A stretch of 10,453 nt of DNA from Scatomorpha merdigallinarum (GTDB lineage: Bacteria > Bacillota > Clostridia > Oscillospirales > Oscillospiraceae). The notes beneath the pieces were generated by a model. It searched no databases, was not told the origin of the DNA, and saw only the letters and a list, made by a program, of their open reading frames with translations. Position numbers and translations under genes: made by a program. Where the stretch lies: the NCBI GenBank assembly GCA_018710885.1, contig DVJA01000056.1:1-10453 (forward strand), written 5' to 3'. The stretch's first letter is position 1. Each line of letters begins with the position of its first letter. Positions 6,126-10,453 of this stretch are shown piece after piece.

Positions 6126-7955
6126 ATGAACCAGTCAAGCACCCTCCGGGCCGGCAGGTCGACCATACTCTTCAACAGGCTCAAGACCTACCTCTCGAAG
6201 CCCTACAACGTCATACTCCTGCTTATGGGCATAGTAGTGACCGTCACAACCTTCGCGCCTATCGCGGCCATAATCCAGGACACCATAACGATACACCCCG
6301 GCACCATAGACGCCCACCTCACCGGCCAGGCCGAGGGATACACGCTCGTCAACTACATAGACCTCTTTACAAGCAACCTGGCAAAGACCAACCTCTGGAC
6401 CCCGCTGATAAACACCCTGCTCATGAGCGTGGGCGCCTGCGTTGTGTCCATACTCTTCGGCGGCATCATGGCCTTCCTCGTCACGAGGACGAACCTGGCC
6501 TTCCGCAAATACCTGAGCAGCATCTTTATCTTCCCCTACATCATGCCGCAGTGGACTCTCGCCGTCGTGTGGCAGAACCTCTTCAACTCCAACGCCGTCA
6601 CCGGCACCTCCAACGGCCTGCTGGCCGCCACGCTGGGCATAGAGATGCCCGCCTGGTGGTGCGTGGGGCTGTTTCCGAGCGTTATAGTCCTGGGACTGCA
6701 CTACGCCCCCTTCGCCTACATCCTGATAGGCGGCATTTTCCGCAACATGGACGCCAACCTTGAGGAGGCCGCGACCATACTCGACACTCCCAAGTGGAAG
6801 ATAATGTTCCGCATCACCCTCCCCATGGTCAAGCCCGCCATACTCTCCACCATTCTGCTGGTGTTCGGCAGCGCCATGGGCAGCTACCCCGTGCCGCACT
6901 ACCTGAACTTCACCACGCTCTCGACCAAGTATGTGTCGATGAACTCAAAGTACACCGGCGAGGCCAGCATCCTGGCCATCATAATGATGATATTCGGCGT
7001 GGCCATCATGCTGCTCAACCAGCTCAGCCTGCAGAGCCGCAAAAACTACACCACCGTCACAGGCAAGAGCGGGCAGATATCCAAAATAAACCTCGGCAAG
7101 ACCGGCAGGGTGGTTATAGCAATCATACTCATCATCCTGACCTTCTTCACCAGCATCTTCCCCATCGTCTCCTTCGCCTTCGAGACCTTCCTGCCCAACC
7201 CCGGCGACTACTCCTTCCTGTACACCGGCGACCCCAGCAATCTGACCACCAAGTGGTGGCTCACCAGCGAGAACATCACCGAGAACGGAATGTACGGACA
7301 AAAAGGCATCTTATACAATGACACAATCTGGAACGCCTACAAGGGTACCATCTGGGTCAGCATATGCTGCGCGCTGCTCGCCGGCACGCTCGGCACCATG
7401 ATAGGCTACGCCGTCAGCAAGAAGCGGCGCAGCAAGTGGGCAACCTACGTCAACTCCATGGCCTTCCTGCCCTACCTGATGCCGTCCATCGCCGTCGGCG
7501 CGGCCTTTTTCGTGCTCTTCTCGAACGAGCACCTGAATCTCTTCAACACCTACACGCTGCTCATCATCGTGGGTACCATCAAGTACATCCCCTTTGCCAG
7601 CCGCAGCGCGCTCAACTCCATGCTTCAGCTCTCGGGTGAGATTGAAGAGAGCGCCATGATACTCAACATCCCCTGGGTCAAGCGCATGACCCGCATAATC
7701 ATCCCCATCCAAAAGACCAGCATCATAAGCGGTTACCTGCTGCCCTTCATGACCTGCCTGCGTGAGCTGAGCCTGTTCATGCTGCTGTGCACCCAGGGCT
7801 TCATCCTGGCCACCACGCTCGACTACTTCGACGAAATGGGCCTCTACGCTTTCTCCAGCGGCATCAACCTGCTGCTCATCATCACGATTCTGGTCTGCAA
7901 CGCCCTGGTCAACAAGATAACCGGAGCCAGCCTGGACAAGGGAATAGGAGGTTAA
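6126..7955 (+). CDS. ABC transporter permease, fused two-domain (AfuB/SfuB-like architecture)
   Basis: A 609-residue integral membrane protein carrying two binding-protein-dependent permease domains in one chain, so a single subunit makes the whole channel. Roughly twelve membrane helices are visible, for example near 28-50, 93-118, 178-203, 280-300, 326-350, 406-430, 440-466 and 576-597. A long outer loop (about 352-405) comes before the second domain. The cytoplasmic EAA loops that dock on the ATPase are at 213-234 (EEAATILDTPKW, ending in ITLPM) and 507-528 (EESAMILNIPWV, ending in IIIPI). Both lack the consensus glycine, having D220 and N514 there. The ATG at 6126 follows GGGGGA by five bases. 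It comes 101 bases after the receptor gene, and the ATPase ATG starts three bases past its stop. Fused permeases are typical of the ferric and AfuABC-type families. Many ATA isoleucine codons contrast with the receptor gene. Confidence 0.92.
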   Translation: MNQSSTLRAGRSTILFNRLKTYLSKPYNVILLLMGIVVTVTTFAPIAAIIQDTITIHPGTIDAHLTGQAEGYTLVNYIDLFTSNLAKTNLWTPLINTLLMSVGACVVSILFGGIMAFLVTRTNLAFRKYLSSIFIFPYIMPQWTLAVVWQNLFNSNAVTGTSNGLLAATLGIEMPAWWCVGLFPSVIVLGLHYAPFAYILIGGIFRNMDANLEEAATILDTPKWKIMFRITLPMVKPAILSTILLVFGSAMGSYPVPHYLNFTTLSTKYVSMNSKYTGEASILAIIMMIFGVAIMLLNQLSLQSRKNYTTVTGKSGQISKINLGKTGRVVIAIILIILTFFTSIFPIVSFAFETFLPNPGDYSFLYTGDPSNLTTKWWLTSENITENGMYGQKGILYNDTIWNAYKGTIWVSICCALLAGTLGTMIGYAVSKKRRSKWATYVNSMAFLPYLMPSIAVGAAFFVLFSNEHLNLFNTYTLLIIVGTIKYIPFASRSALNSMLQLSGEIEESAMILNIPWVKRMTRIIIPIQKTSIISGYLLPFMTCLRELSLFMLLCTQGFILATTLDYFDEMGLYAFSSGINLLLIITILVCNALVNKITGASLDKGIGG

Positions 7956-7958
7956 ACC

Positions 7959-9596
7959 ATGCCCGAAATAAGACTTGAACATGTGACCAAACGCTGGGGC
8001 AAATTCTACGCCGTGGAGGACCTGAGCATGGTCATAGAGGACAACGCCTTTGTCACGCTGCTCGGCCCCTCCGGCTGCGGCAAGACCACCACCCTGCGCA
8101 TGATAGCCGGTCTGGAGACGCCCACCAGCGGCCGCATCACGATAGGCGACCAGGTTGTGTTCGACAGCGACATGGGCATCAACGTCCCGGCCAACAAGCG
8201 CAAGGTGGGCTTCCTGTTCCAGAACTACGCCCTCTGGCCGAATATGACCGTATACGACAACATCGCCTTCGGCCTGAGCAACGTAAAAGAGCCGCTGCCC
8301 AAGATTGACTTTGAGGCGAAGAACGCCGCGAAGCTGGCCGAGATACTGCAGAAGCCCGACGAAGTAGTCAGGATAATCGAGGAGTGCCGCGACAAGAAGG
8401 GCAAGCTCGAAGAGAACAAGCTGTACATAAAGCTCATCGATGCCTTTAACATTTCCATGTTCACGGCGAAGAAGCTCTACGGCTATCACCTCGAGAACAA
8501 GCCCGACGTCTCCGGCGAGATAAGCTCCATGCTCGCCAAGGCCGAGAGCGCGAAGAAGTCCGCGCAGGCCAACGGCGGCGAGCTAAACGACGAGTTTGAA
8601 CTGGTCAAGAACGGCGAAGTGGTACGCGAGACGCGCAAGCTCACCAAGGAGGAAATTGACCTCACCGTCCGCCGCGTAAGCCGCATCGTCAAGATAGGCA
8701 TGTTCATGGACCGCTACCCCGCCGAGCTCTCCGGCGGCCAGCAGCAGCGCGTCGCCATAGCGCGCACCCTCGCCCCGGAGCCGAGCGTGCTGTTCATGGA
8801 CGAGCCGCTCTCCAACCTCGACGCCAAGCTCCGCCTGGAAATGCGCTATGAGCTGCAGCGCCTGCACGTTGAGACGGGCTCCACCTTTGTCTACGTCACA
8901 CACGACCAGATGGAGGCCATGACCCTCGCCACGCAGATATGCCTCATCAACAACGGCGTACTGCAGCAGTACGAGCCGCCGCTTGACGTCTATCACCGCC
9001 CGGCCAACCTCTTTGTCGCTGACTTCGTCGGCAACCCAGCCATAAACTTTGTCGAGGCCAGGGGGGCGCAGCGCGCCGACGGTGCCGTGGAGCTGACGGT
9101 TTTCGACAATGTCAAGGCCCTGTTCTGCCCGGCAGAAAAGCTGGAGCTCAACGCCTGGTTCGCCCGCCGCGACGCTCTCGCCTCTGAGCGTGAGCAGGCC
9201 CGCCGAAAGGCCGCCGAAGCCAAGGGCTACGTTGAGAAGTCCAACAAGGACGAGACCTTCCGCTACCATACCTCAAAGGTGACGGAGGAGGACTTCTCCA
9301 TCCAGGACGACCCTGTTCTCACAAACGAGGATTTGGTGCTCGGCATACGCCCCGAGTTCATCGAGATAAGCCAAACCGGCGGCCTCGACGGCGAGATATA
9401 CGGTGCCATGCCCACCGGCATGGAGTCTACAATCAAGATTCGCGTCGGCGATTACCTGCTGACCGGCGTCGTATTCGGCAGCACGCTGTTCAGGCTCGGC
9501 ACCAAGGTGCGAGTCAAAACCGGCAGCGAGAACATCATGCTTTTCGACCGCCAGAGCGGCGAGTGCATAGCTCTCGGAGCGTTGGAATTTGAATGA
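7959..9596 (+). CDS. ABC transporter ATPase with large insertion in the helical subdomain
   Basis: A 545-residue cytoplasmic ATPase powering the transporter, well above the 350-380 usual for MalK/FbpC-type subunits. Canonical elements are intact: Walker A GPSGCGKTT (36-44), Q-loop Q88 in FLFQNYALWP, signature LSGGQQQR (257-264), Walker B VLFMDEP (277-283), D-loop SNLDAK (285-290) and H315. About 150 residues separate NIAFGL from LSGGQ, where MalK-type proteins have about 40. The surplus of about 110 (roughly 110-235) is Lys/Glu/Ala-rich and probably mostly helical. The C-terminal regulatory region carries a TOBE-like segment, LVLGIRPEFIEI (459-470), preceded by a charged stretch (about 398-440) that may be a coiled coil. 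The AGGAGG for this ATG lies inside the end of the permease gene, seven bases upstream. All catalytic residues are present, so it should be active. This is the last gene of the operon. Confidence 0.93.
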   Translation: MPEIRLEHVTKRWGKFYAVEDLSMVIEDNAFVTLLGPSGCGKTTTLRMIAGLETPTSGRITIGDQVVFDSDMGINVPANKRKVGFLFQNYALWPNMTVYDNIAFGLSNVKEPLPKIDFEAKNAAKLAEILQKPDEVVRIIEECRDKKGKLEENKLYIKLIDAFNISMFTAKKLYGYHLENKPDVSGEISSMLAKAESAKKSAQANGGELNDEFELVKNGEVVRETRKLTKEEIDLTVRRVSRIVKIGMFMDRYPAELSGGQQQRVAIARTLAPEPSVLFMDEPLSNLDAKLRLEMRYELQRLHVETGSTFVYVTHDQMEAMTLATQICLINNGVLQQYEPPLDVYHRPANLFVADFVGNPAINFVEARGAQRADGAVELTVFDNVKALFCPAEKLELNAWFARRDALASEREQARRKAAEAKGYVEKSNKDETFRYHTSKVTEEDFSIQDDPVLTNEDLVLGIRPEFIEISQTGGLDGEIYGAMPTGMESTIKIRVGDYLLTGVVFGSTLFRLGTKVRVKTGSENIMLFDRQSGECIALGALEFE

Positions 9597-9606
9597 GAAC
9601 ACAGTT

Positions 9607-9644
9607 AGAAAGGAGCCGCAGTCTGCGAACTGCGGCTCCTTTCT
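9607..9644 (+). terminator. Bidirectional intrinsic terminator
   Basis: A perfect 15-bp stem (9607-9621 with 9630-9644) with an eight-base loop lies 10 bases past the ATPase stop. On the plus strand the right arm ends in CCTTTCT and continues TATT, and on the minus strand the equivalent end is CCTTTCT then AACTG. It can therefore end both the transporter operon and the convergent dehydrogenase gene, which stops at 9691. Confidence 0.88.
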
Positions 9645-9690
9645 TATTAAGTAAACTAGGAAGAGAAATTCAGCAGCGGCTGAAATGTGT

Positions 9691-10453
9691 TTAGAACTCG
9701 AACTCGGACTGCTTGGTCGGTGCGAAGAGCCGGTAGGCTATATCGCGGAAATACTCCCCTGTCTTTTCGTTCTCGTCGAGCAGCCGGTTGGTGTTGTCCT
9801 CACTGCATTTTATTACGTCGTTGATGGCCGATTCAGGGGTGAAGTCTATAAGCCCCAGCCTGGCATAGCCATGGAAGCGGATAGCGCCGAGATTGGCAAT
9901 AAAGTCCGGAATCACATAGGTCCCGCGCTCACGCAGCACCTTGTCGGCCTCTTCGGTCGTGGGGATATTTGCTCCCTCGGAAATGACGGAGGCAGTAATC
10001 TTGTCGACGGTATCCTTGTTAATGACGGCCTCGAGCGCGGCGGGGATAAAGATGTCGCATTCCACGTTCATCCATTCGGTATTTGGAAGGACCTTGTACT
10101 CCGGCTTCAAGCTCTCTGTATCCATCTCGAGGTATTCGGTACGATGCTCATAGAGGTACGGCACGTCGAGGCCGTCCTCGCAGACCACCAGCTGCTTCGC
10201 GTCGGAGATGCCCACAATCTTATAGCCCAGCTTGTACAGACGGTACGCCGCGCTGGCGCCGACATTGCCGAAGCCCTGGACCAGTACCCTCGCGCCGTTC
10301 GGCTCACCGTGCTTCCTTCGCCATGCGACATCCGCGCAGGCGGCGGTACCGTAGCCTGTCATGGCGTCGTTAACAGTGAACACGTCGTACTTTTCGTGCA
10401 GCAGCTTGGCCTTCTTCTGCATATTGGCGCTCATCTGCTTGTCTGCACGCTGA
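9691..10453 (-). CDS. Glu/Leu/Phe/Val dehydrogenase family protein, C-terminal part, 5' end beyond the window
   Basis: The reading frame stays open to the right edge, so the ATG at 10434 is internal and about 253 C-terminal codons are seen of a family usually over 350 residues. The visible part is the NAD(P)-binding domain: TGYGTA, then the Rossmann fingerprint GARVLVQGFGNVG with GxGxxG, and the strand end VGISDA. The segment SEGANIPTTEEAD followed by VIPDFIANLGAI matches the family's EGAN-PTT-EAD and PD-LAN-GG motifs. Such enzymes reversibly deaminate glutamate or branched or aromatic amino acids. The N-terminal substrate domain with the catalytic lysines is outside the window, so substrate and cofactor cannot be assigned. 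The region after ANLGAI (RFHGYARLGL) departs from the VTVSYFEW-like stretch of typical glutamate dehydrogenases. It is convergent with the transporter operon and probably unrelated to it. Confidence 0.88.
   Translation of the reverse strand, partial: QRADKQMSANMQKKAKLLHEKYDVFTVNDAMTGYGTAACADVAWRRKHGEPNGARVLVQGFGNVGASAAYRLYKLGYKIVGISDAKQLVVCEDGLDVPYLYEHRTEYLEMDTESLKPEYKVLPNTEWMNVECDIFIPAALEAVINKDTVDKITASVISEGANIPTTEEADKVLRERGTYVIPDFIANLGAIRFHGYARLGLIDFTPESAINDVIKCSEDNTNRLLDENEKTGEYFRDIAYRLFAPTKQSEFEF

Noticed and set aside
4558..6138. Long minus-strand open frame (526 codons) opposite the receptor gene
   Set aside because: Its predicted protein is dominated by Val, Gly, Leu and Ala with no recognisable domain, as expected from the complement of a gene with strong C-ending codon bias. 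It has no ribosome binding site, and the plus-strand gene has a clear signal peptide.
7311..8489. Minus-strand open frame (392 codons) across the permease-ATPase junction
   Set aside because: It crosses two well-supported genes and its sequence is low-complexity Val/Gly/Asp/Tyr-rich. No start signals are seen.
3408..9596. Iron(III) uptake system as the primary interpretation
   Set aside because: The fused permease fits, but no Tyr-Tyr ferric ligand pair is visible in either receptor, no Fur-box-like palindrome was noticed in the control region, and the linked kinase, regulator and beta-PGM point to sugar phosphates.

Overview
The window looks like part of a chromosome from a fairly GC-rich, Gram-positive anaerobe of the Clostridia (Oscillospiraceae-like is my best guess). 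This rests on strong AGGAGG-type ribosome binding sites, lipoprotein signal peptides on both solute-binding proteins, a YesM/YesN-type two-component system, and extended -10 promoters of the sigma-A kind. The assignment is an inference; no rRNA or marker gene is present.

Layout. (1) Positions 1-286 hold no protein gene. A good extended -10 promoter on the minus strand (149-157) drives an A-rich, hairpin-containing transcript off the left edge, probably a structured non-coding RNA or a long leader. GC-rich hairpins at 209-262 separate it from the operon upstream. (2) A tight minus-strand operon covers 287-4430. In transcription order it encodes a lipoprotein solute-binding protein (sensor type), a YesM-like histidine kinase, a YesN/AraC-like response regulator and a beta-phosphoglucomutase. 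(3) A divergent control region (4431-4638) holds promoters in both directions, an inverted repeat and a 17-nt imperfect direct repeat. (4) A plus-strand operon (4639-9596) encodes a second solute-binding lipoprotein, a fused two-domain ABC permease and an ABC ATPase with a large insertion. It ends in a strong bidirectional terminator (9607-9644). (5) The 3' part of a convergent minus-strand Glu/Leu/Phe/Val dehydrogenase gene runs off the right edge.

Working model. The minus-strand sensor triple has the same make-up as HptA-HptS-HptR of Staphylococcus aureus, in which a solute-binding lipoprotein reports external glucose-6-phosphate to a YesM-type kinase and an AraC-type regulator. The divergent transporter has the fused-permease architecture of the iron/AfuABC class, some members of which import hexose phosphates. 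With a beta-phosphoglucomutase in the sensor operon, the simplest reading is a sense-import-convert module for a phosphorylated sugar or related organophosphate. That reading is inferred from family membership and gene order. The substrate is not shown by the sequence.
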